Assembly: GCF_016653355.1 (NCBI RefSeq)
Contig: NZ_NHSK01000074.1
Location: forward strand, 132,178 to 196,177
Length of the DNA: 64,000 nucleotides
Direction of reading: 5' to 3'
Origin: Rhodoplanes elegans
GTDB lineage: Bacteria; Pseudomonadota; Alphaproteobacteria; Rhizobiales; Xanthobacteraceae
The notes under the pieces are model-generated. The model was not told where the DNA came from, did no database searches, and worked only from the letters and a program-made list of their open reading frames with translations. The position numbers and the translations under genes were made by a program. This document shows positions 46,994-55,840 of this stretch, piece by piece; within the stretch, counting starts at the first letter, position 1; every line of letters starts with the position of its first letter.

Positions 46994-47491
46994 ATGAGCG
47001 ACGGCGGCGGCACCGCGAAGAACGTGGTGGTGACCTTCTTCCCGATGGCCATCGCTGTGCTGTCGCTCGTCACGTCGATCTACAACGGCTGGCTCAACAA
47101 CAAGTTCGTCGGCATCATCCAGGGGAATGTCGGCCGCGTCGAGTACATGCGGACCTGCAAGGAGATCATCGACGCCTACTTCCTCGTGAAGGTGCGGGTG
47201 GGGTTGCTGGCCGACGCCGCGCGTGGCGCACCGGCCGGAGCGGAGCTCGGGCGCGAGCGGGCCGAGGCGGAGGTTGCGGTGGCGAAGTTCGCGGCGCTCG
47301 GCACCTATCTCGCCAATCTGCGCGACGAGGCGATCCGGGCCCGCTACACCGAGCTGTCGCGCCGGCTCGAGGCGCTCGTCCGCGAGCGCGGCGGGTCGGG
47401 CGACGCAGCGACCCGCTTCCAGGCCGCCGACACGATCTTCGCCGAGCTGAACGCCGACTGCGTCAGGAGCGCCAAGGACATGCCGCTGTGA
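46994..47491 (+). CDS. Membrane-anchored hypothetical protein in the pdh operon
   Basis: A 165-residue protein with one N-terminal membrane helix (VVVTFFPMAIAVLSLVTSIY, residues 11-30) and a soluble helical region (about 50-155) rich in Ala/Glu/Arg with heptad-like spacing. GGAAGGGGTCCG is just upstream of the ATG. It lies between pdhC and lpd in the same direction. No family recognised. Location could indicate membrane tethering of the PDH complex, but this is conjecture. Confidence 0.6.
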   Translation: MSDGGGTAKNVVVTFFPMAIAVLSLVTSIYNGWLNNKFVGIIQGNVGRVEYMRTCKEIIDAYFLVKVRVGLLADAARGAPAGAELGRERAEAEVAVAKFAALGTYLANLRDEAIRARYTELSRRLEALVRERGGSGDAATRFQAADTIFAELNADCVRSAKDMPL

Positions 47492-47573
47492 GCGAGACGA
47501 AGGCACCGGCGGGACGCTTGCACCGGCACGCGGCGATGCCCATGTCGCACCGTGTGCGGACCAGGAGACCGGC

Positions 47574-47831
47574 ATGACCGAGCCGAGCGACGCCATCATC
47601 CCGATCCTGCAACGAATCCAGGCGGGTATCGCCGAGACGAAGCGGGACATCGGCCGACGCATCGAGACGGTCGGCGAGACCCTGGCACATCACGGCGAGA
47701 AGCTCGAGACGATCGAGGGATATCTGACCTACGGCCTCGGTCTCACGGCCCGAAATCTTTCCGACATCGAAACCCTCAAGGCCGACATCGAAGAGATCAA
47801 GCGCCGCGTCGCGGCCTTGGAACGGCGCTGA
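47574..47831 (+). CDS. Small coiled-coil hypothetical protein in the pdh operon
   Basis: An 85-residue protein predicted almost all helical: IQRIQAGIAETKRDIGRRIETVGETLAHHGEKLETIEGYL and NLSDIETLKADIEEIKRRVAALERR (in parts), both with heptad repeats. AGGAGACCGGC precedes the ATG. A plausible partner of the preceding membrane-anchored protein. Similar coiled-coil genes sometimes follow signalling genes, but no function is known. Confidence 0.6.
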   Translation: MTEPSDAIIPILQRIQAGIAETKRDIGRRIETVGETLAHHGEKLETIEGYLTYGLGLTARNLSDIETLKADIEEIKRRVAALERR

Positions 47832-47910
47832 AAATTATCCCCCCGAAGCGCCCGCCGCTCCCGGCGGGCCGCCTCTCCGCCCGGAGAGGATCAGCCGACC
47901 AGAGAAGCGA

Positions 47911-49332
47911 ATGTCCGACACCTCCTTCGACGTCATCATCATCGGCTCCGGCCCCGGCGGCTACGTCACGGCGATCCGCGCCGCGCAGCTCGGCTTCAAG
48001 ACCGCGATCGTCGAGAAGTCGCACCTCGGCGGCATCTGTCTCAACTGGGGCTGCATCCCGACCAAGGCGCTGCTGCGCTCGGCCGAGATCTATCACTACA
48101 TGCAACACCCCGAGGTCTACGGGCTGAAGGCCGAGAACGTGTCGTTCGATCCGGCCGCCGTGGTGAAGCGCTCGCGCGGCGTCTCGAAGCGGCTCAACGA
48201 CGGCGTCGGCTTCCTGATGAAGAAGAACAAGGTCTCGGTGATCTGGGGCGCCGCCACGGTCGACGCGCCCGGCAAGATCTCGGTGGCGGCGTCGAAGACC
48301 GAGGCGCCGAAGGGCGCGCTCGGCCCGGGCAGCTATCAGGCCAAGCACATCATCGTGGCGACCGGCGCGCGGCCGCGCGTGCTGCCGGGGCTCGAGCCCG
48401 ACGGCAAGCTCGTGTGGACCTATTTCGAGGCCATGGTTCCGGAGAAGATGCCGAAGTCGCTCCTCGTCGTCGGCTCCGGAGCCATCGGCATCGAGTTCGC
48501 CTCGTTCTACCGGACCATGGGCGCCGACGTGACGGTCGTCGAGGTGCTGCCGCAGATCCTGCCCGTCGAGGACGCCGAGATCGCGGCGTTCGCGCGGAAG
48601 CAGTTCGAGAAGCAGGGCTTCAAGATCCTCACCGGCGCCAAGGTGACGAAGCTCGACAAGAAGGCGGACAGCGTCACGGCGACGATCGACGACGGCAAGG
48701 GCGGCACCCAGACGCTCACGGTCGACCGCGTGATCTCGGCCGTCGGCGTCGTCGGCAACATCGAGAACCTCGGATTGGAAAAGCTCGGCGTGAAGACCGA
48801 CCGCGGCACGATCGTCACCGACGGGCTCGGCAAGACCAACGTGCCGGGCCTCTACGCGATCGGCGACGTCGCCGGCCCGCCGATGCTGGCTCACAAGGCC
48901 GAGCACGAGGGCGTCATCTGCATCGAGGCGATCAAGGGCCTGCACCCGCATCCGCTCGACAAGTCGAAGATCCCGGGCTGCACCTACTGCTCACCGCAGA
49001 TCGCCTCGGTCGGCCTAACGGAAGCCAAGGCGAAAGAGCAGGGGCTCGACATCCGGGTCGGCCGCTTCCCGTTCGCCGGCAACGGCAAGGCGATCGCGCT
49101 CGGCGAGGATCAGGGTCTCGTCAAGGTGATCTTCGACAAGAAGACCGGCCAGCTTCTCGGCGCCCACATGGTCGGCGCCGAGGTGACCGAGCTGATCCAG
49201 GGCTATGTCGTCGCGATGAATCTCGAGACGACCGAGGAAGAGCTGATGCACACGGTCTTCCCGCATCCGACCCTGTCTGAGATGATGAAGGAGGCCGTGC
49301 TCGACGCCTACGGCCGCGTGCTCAACGCCTGA
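47911..49332 (+). CDS. lpd: Dihydrolipoamide dehydrogenase (E3)
   Basis: A 473-residue FAD enzyme reoxidising the lipoyl groups of the complex. FAD site IIGSGPGGYVTAIRAAQLG, redox disulfide GGICLNWGCIPTK, NAD site VGSGAIGIEFASFY, and the C-terminal His-Glu pair HPHPTLSE-like motif HTVFPHPTLSEMM. Last gene of the pdh operon; a GC-rich hairpin follows. Unlike the Sinorhizobium arrangement, lipA does not follow here. Confidence 0.97.
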   Translation: MSDTSFDVIIIGSGPGGYVTAIRAAQLGFKTAIVEKSHLGGICLNWGCIPTKALLRSAEIYHYMQHPEVYGLKAENVSFDPAAVVKRSRGVSKRLNDGVGFLMKKNKVSVIWGAATVDAPGKISVAASKTEAPKGALGPGSYQAKHIIVATGARPRVLPGLEPDGKLVWTYFEAMVPEKMPKSLLVVGSGAIGIEFASFYRTMGADVTVVEVLPQILPVEDAEIAAFARKQFEKQGFKILTGAKVTKLDKKADSVTATIDDGKGGTQTLTVDRVISAVGVVGNIENLGLEKLGVKTDRGTIVTDGLGKTNVPGLYAIGDVAGPPMLAHKAEHEGVICIEAIKGLHPHPLDKSKIPGCTYCSPQIASVGLTEAKAKEQGLDIRVGRFPFAGNGKAIALGEDQGLVKVIFDKKTGQLLGAHMVGAEVTELIQGYVVAMNLETTEEELMHTVFPHPTLSEMMKEAVLDAYGRVLNA

Positions 49333-49342
49333 TCTCCGGGAC

Positions 49343-49363
49343 CCCGGCGCGCCCTGCGCCGGG
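49343..49363 (+). terminator. GC hairpin after lpd
   Basis: CCCGGCGC (49343-49350) pairs with GCGCCGGG (49356-49363) around a 5-nt loop, 11 nt after the lpd stop. No T tract follows, so it is a probable 3'-end structure rather than a proven terminator. Confidence 0.5.
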
Positions 49364-49428
49364 CTCCCTTCGGGCGCGACGACGGCCTGCGAGCCGAACA
49401 CCAATGCCGAGGCAAGGGAGCCTGACCG

Positions 49429-49644
49429 ATGACGGATCACACCTACAAGCTGGTCGAGCTGGTCGGCTCGTCGCCGAACAGCATCGACGACGCCATCCGC
49501 AACGCCATCACGCGCGCCGGCAAGACGGTGCGCAACATGCGCTGGTTCGAGGTGGTCGGCACCCGCGGCCACATCGAGGACGGCAAGGTGGCGCACTTTC
49601 AGGTGACCCTGAAGGTCGGCTTCACGCTGGACGACGCCGGCTGA
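49429..49644 (+). CDS. Dodecin flavoprotein
   Basis: A 71-residue protein forming a hollow dodecamer that binds flavins for storage or buffering. Family signature: [25 protein letters not shown] (in part), [17 protein letters not shown] and [10 protein letters not shown]. Trp in RNMRWFEV is the flavin-stacking residue. AAGGGAG precedes the ATG. Close to lpd, which consumes FAD. Its 3' end overlaps the pncC stop by 23 nt in antisense. Confidence 0.92.
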   Translation: MTDHTYKLVELVGSSPNSIDDAIRNAITRAGKTVRNMRWFEVVGTRGHIEDGKVAHFQVTLKVGFTLDDAG

Positions 49645-50203
49645 CGGGGGCGTCCGCGGCCGTAGCCGTTGCCGTCTCGGGTCCGCAGGCCTCGTCGAGG
49701 ACCGCCTGGACGAGATCGAGCGCCGCGACGACGGTGCGGTAGCGGATCTCGCCGCGGCCGATCTCGCCGAACCGGCAGACCCGGTGGCGGGCCGGCATGC
49801 CGCGCCGGCCGGCGGCGACATGGACGAGGCCGACCGGATTGCCGTCCTCGTCGCAGGCCGGCCCGGCGACGCCCGTGACGGCGACCGCCAGGTCGGCGCA
49901 GGAACGCTCCAGCGCGCCCGCCACCATGGCCCGGGCGACGTCCTCGCAGACCGCCGTGCTGTGTTCCAGGAGTGCCTCGGGCACGCCGAGCGCCACGGTC
50001 TTCTGGACCTTGGTGTAGACCGCGAAGCCGCCGTGGAGCTGCGAGCCGGCGCCGGGCGCCTCCGACAGCACGGCCGCCAGAAGGCCGCCGGTGCAGGATT
50101 CCGCCGTGACCAGGGTCAGGCCGCGCTCGCGCGCCCGGTCGATCACGATCGCCGCACGGCGGACCAGCGGGGCGTCGATGGCGGTGAACTCGAGCTCGCT
50201 CAT
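49622..50203 (-). CDS. pncC: Nicotinamide-nucleotide amidohydrolase PncC (CinA C-terminal type)
   Basis: A 193-residue enzyme deamidating NMN to nicotinate mononucleotide in pyridine-nucleotide recycling. Family motifs: [19 protein letters not shown] near residue 35, [18 protein letters not shown], and [22 protein letters not shown]. The N-terminal CinA (COG1058) half is absent, as in many alphaproteobacteria. The 3' end is antisense to the dodecin gene. Start ATG 50203 has weak RBS support. Confidence 0.9.
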   Translation of the reverse strand: MSELEFTAIDAPLVRRAAIVIDRARERGLTLVTAESCTGGLLAAVLSEAPGAGSQLHGGFAVYTKVQKTVALGVPEALLEHSTAVCEDVARAMVAGALERSCADLAVAVTGVAGPACDEDGNPVGLVHVAAGRRGMPARHRVCRFGEIGRGEIRYRTVVAALDLVQAVLDEACGPETATATAADAPVSRRRPA

Positions 50204-50612
50204 GCGGTGGGACTGGCGTGCGAGGCGTCTGGCGGGCCGGATGCGGCACCGACGGCGGATCCTGGGAAGAGGCGGACGATCCGAGGCTTGAACGCGCCCG
50301 CCGGCGCCATCGTTCCCAACGGATCGATCCGAGCGGCGACGCGCCGGACGCGGCTGCAGTGCCAGCCTCGACGCAGCATCCTGTGCCAAGCGGCTGAATT
50401 TCTGCACAATTCCGGGCCCGTGGTGTCGGCCCGTTTATATTCCATAATATGTCTTATGCGAATTACAGACATGGCCGGAGACATGTCCCCACCGGTCCGG
50501 CCGGCTGCTCGCATCGCTCTCGATCGCTGACCGGACCGGCGTGCCGCGGGGTCGTCTCGGCGCGCGCCGCCGTCTATGGTGCGGCCCGCACGTCATGTCG
50601 AACGAGTCTGGA
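50204..50612 (+). other. 409-nt intergenic region without a supported gene
   Basis: No convincing gene. A 104-codon minus-strand frame ending at 50200 overlaps the pncC start by 4 nt, but its composition (mostly Arg, Ala, Pro, Gly) and lack of RBS do not support it. A short AT-rich island (TTTATATTCCATAATATG, about 50434-50451) stands out from the GC-rich surroundings and may hold promoters for pncC (minus) or the MaoC gene (plus). Confidence 0.4.
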
Positions 50613-51095
50613 ATGACCCAGTCGGACTTTGCGGTTCCGGTCGCGGACCGCCACTTCGAGGACTACGTCCCCGGGCGGACCTACGAGTACGGGTCCGTCA
50701 CGGTGACCGAGGCCGAGATCGTCGAATTCGCCCGGCGCTTCGATCCGCAGACCATGCACACCGAGCCCGAGGCCGCCGCCCGTGGCGCCTTCGGTGGCCT
50801 GATCGCCTCGGGCTGGCACACGGCCGCCATGACCATGCGGATGCTCGCGGACGGCTGGCTGACCGCCACCCAGAGCCTCGCCAGCCCCGGGGTCGACGAG
50901 CTGCGCTGGATCAAGCCGGTCCGGCCCGGCGACACGCTGCGCATCCGGGTCACCACGGTGTCGGCCGAGCGGTCGCGCTCCAAGCCGGACCGCGGGCTGG
51001 TCCGTTCCTTCGTCGAGGTCCTGAACCAGCGCGACGAGGTGGTGATGAGCATGATCGGCATGGTCCTGATCCGTTGCCGGACGCTTCCACCGTGA
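50613..51095 (+). CDS. MaoC-like hotdog-fold dehydratase domain protein
   Basis: A 160-residue hotdog-fold protein. MaoC features: HFEDYVPGRTYEYGSVTVTEAEIVEFARRFDPQTMHTEPEAAARGAFGGLIASGWHTAAMTMR (in parts), where the Asp and His of FDPQTMHT are the hydratase dyad. Similar small proteins act as (R)-enoyl-CoA hydratases; the substrate here is unknown. Start ATG 50613 (MTQSDFAVP) is chosen as nearest to the fold; ATG 50595 is in frame. Followed after 10 nt by mazG. Confidence 0.85.
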   Translation: MTQSDFAVPVADRHFEDYVPGRTYEYGSVTVTEAEIVEFARRFDPQTMHTEPEAAARGAFGGLIASGWHTAAMTMRMLADGWLTATQSLASPGVDELRWIKPVRPGDTLRIRVTTVSAERSRSKPDRGLVRSFVEVLNQRDEVVMSMIGMVLIRCRTLPP

Positions 51096-51105
51096 GGACC
51101 GCGCC

Positions 51106-51945
51106 ATGACGGAGCCCGAGAAGTCGCCGACGATGACGCCCTCGCGCGGCATCGCGCGGCTCCTGGAGATCATGGCGGCGCTGCGCACGCCGGGCTCCGG
51201 CTGCGCCTGGGACCTCGCCCAGGACTTTTCCTCGATCGCGCCCTACACGATCGAGGAAGCCTACGAGGTCGCCGACGCGATCGCCCGGATGAACCTCGCA
51301 GACCTCGAGGACGAGCTCGGCGATCTCCTGCTCCAGGTCGTCTTTCACGCCCGCATGGCCGAGGAGCAAGGTGCCTTCGACTTCGGCGGCGTGGTCGAGG
51401 CGATCACGAGGAAGATGCTGCGCCGGCATCCGCACGTGTTCGGCGACGCCACGGGCGAGACGCCAGAGGTGGTCGCGGGCCTGTGGGAGCGCATCAAGGC
51501 CGAGGAGAAGGCCGAGCGCGCGGCACGTGGCGGTGGACGCGACGAGCAGCGCGCGTTGGCAGGGGTTCCGACCGCCCTGCCCGCCCTCACCCGCGCCCTC
51601 AAGCTGCAGCAGAAGGCCGGCCGCGTCGGCTTCGACTGGAACGATCCGCGGGCCGTGATCGCGAAGATCCGCGAGGAGACCGACGAGATCGAGGCGGCGC
51701 TCGACGCCGCCGATCGTGATCACGCCGGCGCCGAGGTCGGCGATCTCTTGTTCGCCGTCGTCAACCTGGCGCGCCATCTCGATGCCGATCCGGAGCGGGT
51801 TCTGCGCGAGACCAATCAGAAGTTCGAGCGCCGCTTCGGCTTCATCGAGCGCGCGCTTCTCGCGCGCGGAAGGACGCCGGCGGAGTCGACGCTCGACGAG
51901 ATGGACGCGCTGTGGACCGCCGCGAAGGCGGAGGAACGGCGCTAG
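51106..51945 (+). CDS. mazG: Nucleoside triphosphate pyrophosphohydrolase MazG
   Basis: A 279-residue hydrolase cleaving canonical and damaged NTPs to NMP and pyrophosphate. Two MazG domains are visible: the first with EEAYEVADAI and DELGDLLLQVVFH (about 45-86), the second with EETDEIEAAL and EVGDLLFAVVNLAR (about 190-225), each with the metal-binding Glu/Asp. Length matches the two-domain form. In relatives it lies after hflX; here it is separated and on the opposite strand. Confidence 0.94.
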   Translation: MTEPEKSPTMTPSRGIARLLEIMAALRTPGSGCAWDLAQDFSSIAPYTIEEAYEVADAIARMNLADLEDELGDLLLQVVFHARMAEEQGAFDFGGVVEAITRKMLRRHPHVFGDATGETPEVVAGLWERIKAEEKAERAARGGGRDEQRALAGVPTALPALTRALKLQQKAGRVGFDWNDPRAVIAKIREETDEIEAALDAADRDHAGAEVGDLLFAVVNLARHLDADPERVLRETNQKFERRFGFIERALLARGRTPAESTLDEMDALWTAAKAEERR

Positions 51946-52114
51946 GCCGACGCCGCCGGCCGATGCGCGTGTTCGTGCGGATCGGCATTGGTTCAGGAGC
52001 GACGCACTCTCGGTGTGCGATTCCTCTCGCGGCCCGCCACGCCGCGGTTCATAGTCGAAAGAGTCACGAACGCCATCGCGCCGGGCCGACAAGCGCGGGA
52101 TCCGAGAGCACGAC

Positions 52115-52417
52115 ATGACCGACGATCCGATCGAGCTCGATCAGCACCGCGGGATGGCCGCCCAGAAGGCGACCGAGCTGCGGCGTCTGCGCGTCGATGT
52201 CGAAGCGAACGCCAAGGCGTTGATGGAGAGGCAGACGGAACTCGAGACGCACCTTCTCGCGGCGCCGGCCCAGACCTGGCCCGAGGCGGCCGAGAAGGCT
52301 CATTATCTGCTGACATTGTTCGCCGCGAGCCCGGCCGCCCAGGACCCGCGACGTCAGCGGCTGATCTCGGATGTTCTCGAGGATTTCCGCCGCCTGTCGA
52401 ACGAGACCGGCGGCTGA
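52115..52417 (+). CDS. Conserved small hypothetical protein
   Basis: A 100-residue, helical, charged protein (MDDPIELDQHRGMAAQKATELRRLRVDVEANAKAL in part) with the conserved-looking segment WPEAAEKAHYLLTLFAA and ending RRLSNETGG. Very similar proteins occur across Bradyrhizobium relatives, as I recall, but without function. GAGAGCACGAC precedes the ATG. It converges with rpsU. Confidence 0.65.
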   Translation: MTDDPIELDQHRGMAAQKATELRRLRVDVEANAKALMERQTELETHLLAAPAQTWPEAAEKAHYLLTLFAASPAAQDPRRQRLISDVLEDFRRLSNETGG

Positions 52418-52459
52418 CGACGATCCGTATCGTCGAACTCCGCTACGACCTCCGGGGCG

Positions 52460-52774
52460 TCAGGCCGGACGTGGGAGCGTCGTGCCGCCGCCGGCGAGAC
52501 CACCCGAGGGACCGCCGGCGCGCAGCCCTGCCCCGCGCTTCGCCGCGACGACCTTCTTCTTGGGGGCCGCGATCTCGCCCTCGCGCACGGCCTTCTTGCG
52601 CGCGAGCTTGCGGGCGCGACGCACCGCGTCGGACTTCTCACGCGCCAGCTTCTCCGACGGCTTCTCGTAGAAGCGCCGGCGCTTCATCTCCCGAAAAATC
52701 CCGTCTCGCTGCATCTTCTTCTTGAGGACGCGGAGCGCCTGATCGACGTTGTTGTCACGAACGAGGACTTGCAC
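52460..52774 (-). CDS. rpsU: Small ribosomal subunit protein bS21
   Basis: A 104-residue bS21 with the canonical core [45 protein letters not shown] (in parts) and a Lys/Ala/Gly-rich C-terminal extension of about 30 residues. The start is GTG at 52774 with GGAG 8 nt upstream. It lies behind cspA on the same strand, a pairing common in Rhizobiales and suited to cold response. Confidence 0.95.
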   Translation of the reverse strand: MQVLVRDNNVDQALRVLKKKMQRDGIFREMKRRRFYEKPSEKLAREKSDAVRRARKLARKKAVREGEIAAPKKKVVAAKRGAGLRAGGPSGGLAGGGTTLPRPA

Positions 52775-52823
52775 GGGACCATCTCCTTCCGGCGCGTCGG
52801 ACCGTCGGTCCGGTCGCGTCGTG

Positions 52824-52861
52824 AAAAGCGAACCCCGCGCTCGTGGCCGAACGCGGGGTTC
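52824..52861 (-). terminator. Intrinsic terminator after cspA
   Basis: On the minus strand GAACCCCGCG (52861-52852) pairs with CGCGGGGTTC (52839-52830) around a 12-nt loop, followed by GCTTTTC. It lies between the cspA stop (52924) and the rpsU start, so cspA is mostly transcribed alone and rpsU either reads through or has its own promoter. Confidence 0.8.
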
Positions 52862-52923
52862 TGCTCGGTTCATTCGGGCGGCAGGTCCGGCTTGGACGCT
52901 GGCCCGAGCTTGTTGCGCGTCGT

Positions 52924-53133
52924 TCAGACGACGCGGAGATTCTCGGCCGAGGACTTTCCGGTCCGCCGGTCGGCGACGACGTCGAACGTGACCTTCTGAC
53001 CTTCGTCGAGCCGGCTCAGGCCCGCCCGCTCGACCGCGCTGATGTGCACGAACACATCATTGCCGCCGCCCTCGGGCGCGATGAAGCCGAAGCCCTTCTG
53101 ACTGTTGAACCACTTCACGGTTCCAGTGCTCAT
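52924..53133 (-). CDS. cspA: Cold-shock protein, CspA family
   Basis: A 69-residue OB-fold RNA chaperone. RNP1 (KGFGFIAP, about 13-20) and RNP2 (DVFVHIS, about 26-32) are intact; [13 protein letters not shown] opens the protein. The C-terminus has [11 protein letters not shown]. The start at 53133 is the only ATG that fits. The mRNA leader of about 380 nt to the next gene contains a hairpin at 53167-53187 and repeated CCGAAACGAC units. Confidence 0.95.
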   Translation of the reverse strand: MSTGTVKWFNSQKGFGFIAPEGGGNDVFVHISAVERAGLSRLDEGQKVTFDVVADRRTGKSSAENLRVV

Positions 53134-53166
53134 GGAGTCGTATCTTTCGTGTGCACGAGTTTGCCG

Positions 53167-53187
53167 CGGCGGCGCACTACGCCGCCG
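53167..53187 (-). promoter_or_regulatory. Hairpin in the cspA leader; remainder of 53134-53513 without genes
   Basis: CGGCGGCG (53167-53174) pairs perfectly with CGCCGCCG (53180-53187) over a 5-nt loop, about 35-55 nt upstream of the cspA start. Cold-shock mRNAs usually have long structured leaders. Further upstream CCGAAACGAC is repeated twice within 25 nt. I see no gene in 53134-53513. Confidence 0.45.
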
Positions 53188-53513
53188 GTTCGTTCGAGAC
53201 TCTGGAAAACCGTCAGTCGGACGCGACGAGGGGGCCAGCCAGGTCGTTTCGGTCGGTTCTGTCGTTTCGGCCATTTCTCTTTGAACGGGGCCGACCATGG
53301 CATCGGGGTCGATCCAGAGCAATACGACGATCCGAGCCGAGGCCCGCCCGAACCGACGGGCCGGTCGGCTCCGGCGCTTCGGGAAGGCAGAGAAAGATCA
53401 GCATGGCCCGCGGCTTGTCCCGACGAGCAGACCGCGTGCGCGGCGCCGACCCGACCCGGGCTTTTATTTTTCGTAGGGCTGGTCCGATCGCGAGCCGCGT
53501 GAGAGGCGCTCGA

Positions 53514-53714
53514 TCAGACCGCGCGCTCGAGCTCTTCCTCGCCGACGACGCGCTCGTACTGCTCGCTGGAGCTCTTCACCCGATACCGGAAGCCGCTGTC
53601 CTCGAGCGGCAGCTGGCGCGTCACCTCGTAGGGTCCGTTCGCGGTCGCGCTGAAGCGGCTGGTCCGGACCAGCCGGACGCGCTGTCCGAGCTGATATTTG
53701 TGCAGGTCGGCCAT
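53514..53714 (-). CDS. Small beta-rich hypothetical protein (SH3/KOW-like size)
   Basis: A 66-residue protein: ADLHKYQLGQRVRLVRTSRFSATANGPYEVTRQLPLEDSGFRYRVKSSSEQYERVVGEEELER (in parts). The pattern GQRVRLV, GPYEVTRQLP, FRYRVKS, QYERVVGE looks like a small five-strand barrel such as SH3 or Tudor-like. GAGGTGAAGACG precedes the ATG. A related Rhizobiales gene is common near the zinc-ribbon protein that follows. No function. Confidence 0.65.
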   Translation of the reverse strand: MADLHKYQLGQRVRLVRTSRFSATANGPYEVTRQLPLEDSGFRYRVKSSSEQYERVVGEEELERAV

Positions 53715-53727
53715 CGTCTTCACCTCG

Positions 53728-53982
53728 CTAGCTCGATGCCATGTCGATTCGCGTGACCCAGGCCCGTCCGCATCCGCTGCAGGCCCAATGATGCTCGATC
53801 GCGCCGCCGGAGACGTAGTCGGAGCGCCAGGGAGCGACCGGCGCACGCGCCGCGCAATCCTCACAGCAGCCCGGCGTGGCGACGGAGTCGTGAGTCTGCG
53901 CGGTCGCGACGGCCTGCGCGCTGCGGCGCAGCCACTGCCTGTCGTTCTTGCGGATGAGATGAAGCGGATAGGTCACCGACAC
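53728..53982 (-). CDS. Small Cys-rich zinc-ribbon-like hypothetical protein
   Basis: An 84-residue protein with paired cysteines: CCEDC (about 40-44) and CSGCG (about 69-73), spaced to bind one zinc. The C-terminal half has the form WACSGCGRAWVTRID of a zinc ribbon. The start is GTG at 53982 with GAGGAGACGACC upstream. Adjacent to the 66-aa protein (13-nt gap) and probably cotranscribed. Confidence 0.6.
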   Translation of the reverse strand: MSVTYPLHLIRKNDRQWLRRSAQAVATAQTHDSVATPGCCEDCAARAPVAPWRSDYVSGGAIEHHWACSGCGRAWVTRIDMASS

Positions 53983-54178
53983 GGTCGTCTCCTCGATGGG
54001 CGGGAAGCACGACCGCAACAGTCAGAAGTGCCACAGCGGGTCTGCGATCGTCCTGATATGGGAACGGCACGACCGGTTGTCGAGGGGGCCTAGCTCTTCG
54101 GATCGATCTCACCCGGTCGGCCAAGTTGTCGGACGTCGCCAGATCAGCACGGCGGATCGGCGTGTCGCCGGACCGTCG

Positions 54179-55585
54179 TCAGTCCGCTACCGCGGCCCGC
54201 ACCCGCTCGCCGAACTTCGCCCGCACCTGCCCTTCCCGGCTCGGATGGACGCGCAGATGCACGGTGGTGACCCCGTCGTCGGAGGTCGCGGTGTCGAGCA
54301 CGTCGCCGGTGCGGTGGAGCCAGCTCAGCGCGGCGCCGTCGGCGGCGTCGACCGCGACGGTCAACGCGACGCGGGTGCGCGCCACGCGTTCGGCGATCGT
54401 CGCGACGAGGCCATCGAGCCCCTCCCCGGTGATCGCCGAGACGAGGCGGGGCAGCCGCTCGGCAGGCTGCCGGGCAGCCAGGTTCTCCAGGCGCTCGCGC
54501 TCTTCGGCGGGCACCTGGTCGATCTTGTTCCAGACCTCGAGGATGCGCTCGTCCTGCGGCGGGATGCCGAGCTCCTCGAGCACCTGGTCGACGTCCTTGG
54601 ACTGCGCCTGGGTGTCGCCGTGCGACACGTCGCGCACGTGGAGGATGAGATCCGCCTCGATCACCTCCTCCAGCGTCGCCCGGAAGGCGGCGACCAGCAT
54701 GGTCGGGAGATCGGAGATGAAGCCGACCGTGTCGGAGAGGATCACGCGCGGGCCGTTCGGCAGGTCGACGGCGCGCAGCGTCGGATCGAGGGTGGCGAAC
54801 AGCATGTCGGCGGCGAGTACACCTGACCGCGTCAGCCGGTTGAACAGCGTCGACTTGCCGGCGTTGGTGTAGCCGACCAGCGCGACGATCGGGTACGGCA
54901 CCCGCTTGCGGCTGGTGCGGTGGAGGGTGCGGGTGCGCTTGACGCCTTCGAGGTCGTGCTCGATGCGCCGGATGCGGTCCTGGATGAGCCGCCGGTCCGT
55001 CTCGATCTGGGTCTCGCCCGGCCCACCGAGGAAGCCGAAGCCGCCGCGCTGGCGCTCGAGATGGGTCCAGGAGCGGACCAGCCGGCTCTTCTGGTAGGTC
55101 AGATGGGCGAGCTCGACCTGCAGCGTGCCCTCACGGGTCGCGGCGCGCCGGCCGAAGATCTCCAGGATGAGGCCCGTGCGGTCGAGCACCTTGGTGCTCC
55201 AGGCCCTTTCCAGATTGCGCTGCTGCACGGGCGAGAGCGCGCAGTCCATCACCACGAGGCCGATCTCGAGGCTCTTCACCAGGCCGGCGAACTCGTCGAC
55301 CTTGCCTTTGCCGAGGTACGTCGCCGGGCGGATCGCCGACAGCATGACGATGCCGCTCTCGACCACGTCGAGGTCGATCGCCCGCGCCAGACCGGTCGCC
55401 TCGGCGAGCCGGGCCTCCGGCGCGCGGACGATCGTCTCGGGACGCACGCCGACGTCGGCCCGGGCCGTACCGGCCCGCGCCTCGGCATTGCGCAGATAGG
55501 GTCCGATGACGAGGCAACGCGTCACGGCCGCACCCGTCGGGGTCGGCGTCAGGCGTTGCGGGTCGTCGCGGTGTCGTGGCTCCAA
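54179..55585 (-). CDS. hflX: Ribosome-associated GTPase HflX
   Basis: A 468-residue GTPase that rescues or splits stalled ribosomes. N-terminal nucleotide-binding domain (about 1-190), glycine-rich linker [19 protein letters not shown], then the G domain: G1 GYTNAGKS, G3 [11 protein letters not shown]4 NKID, followed by the C-terminal domain. It is downstream of hfq; the start used is TTG directly after the hfq stop ([10 protein letters not shown]), because relatives have similar N-termini; GTG at 55525 is an alternative. Final gene of the ntr-hfq cluster. Confidence 0.94.
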   Translation of the reverse strand: MEPRHRDDPQRLTPTPTGAAVTRCLVIGPYLRNAEARAGTARADVGVRPETIVRAPEARLAEATGLARAIDLDVVESGIVMLSAIRPATYLGKGKVDEFAGLVKSLEIGLVVMDCALSPVQQRNLERAWSTKVLDRTGLILEIFGRRAATREGTLQVELAHLTYQKSRLVRSWTHLERQRGGFGFLGGPGETQIETDRRLIQDRIRRIEHDLEGVKRTRTLHRTSRKRVPYPIVALVGYTNAGKSTLFNRLTRSGVLAADMLFATLDPTLRAVDLPNGPRVILSDTVGFISDLPTMLVAAFRATLEEVIEADLILHVRDVSHGDTQAQSKDVDQVLEELGIPPQDERILEVWNKIDQVPAEERERLENLAARQPAERLPRLVSAITGEGLDGLVATIAERVARTRVALTVAVDAADGAALSWLHRTGDVLDTATSDDGVTTVHLRVHPSREGQVRAKFGERVRAAVAD

Positions 55586-55840
55586 CTAGGCCTTTTCCGC
55601 TGCTTCCTCGGCCCCTTCGAACAGCTGGATCGGGTGACCCGGCATGATGGTCGAGATCGCGTGCTTGTAGACGAGTTGGGAGTGGCCGTCCCGCCTCAAA
55701 AGCACACAGAAGTTGTCGAACCAGGTGACAACGCCTTGGAGCTTGACTCCGTTCACGAGAAAAATGGTGAGCGGCGTCTTGTTCTTGCGAACATAGTTCA
55801 GGAAGGTGTCTTGTAGGTTTTGTGAGCGATCGGCTGCCAT
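55586..55840 (-). CDS. hfq: RNA chaperone Hfq
   Basis: An 84-residue Sm-like hexameric RNA chaperone for small-RNA pairing. Sm1 ([34 protein letters not shown] in parts) and Sm2 ([10 protein letters not shown]) are intact; acidic C-terminus [10 protein letters not shown]. It is between dat and hflX, as in most Rhizobiales. The stop is followed at once by the TTG start of hflX. Confidence 0.97.
   Translation of the reverse strand: MAADRSQNLQDTFLNYVRKNKTPLTIFLVNGVKLQGVVTWFDNFCVLLRRDGHSQLVYKHAISTIMPGHPIQLFEGAEEAAEKA

Noticed and set aside
45166-47073. A 635-codon minus-strand frame opposite pdhC
   Set aside because: Antisense shadow of pdhC; no domain, low-complexity sequence, no RBS.
50200-50514. 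A 104-codon minus-strand frame overlapping the pncC start by 4 nt
   Set aside because: The ATGA overlap is suggestive, but the sequence lacks any motif or RBS and has shadow-like composition.
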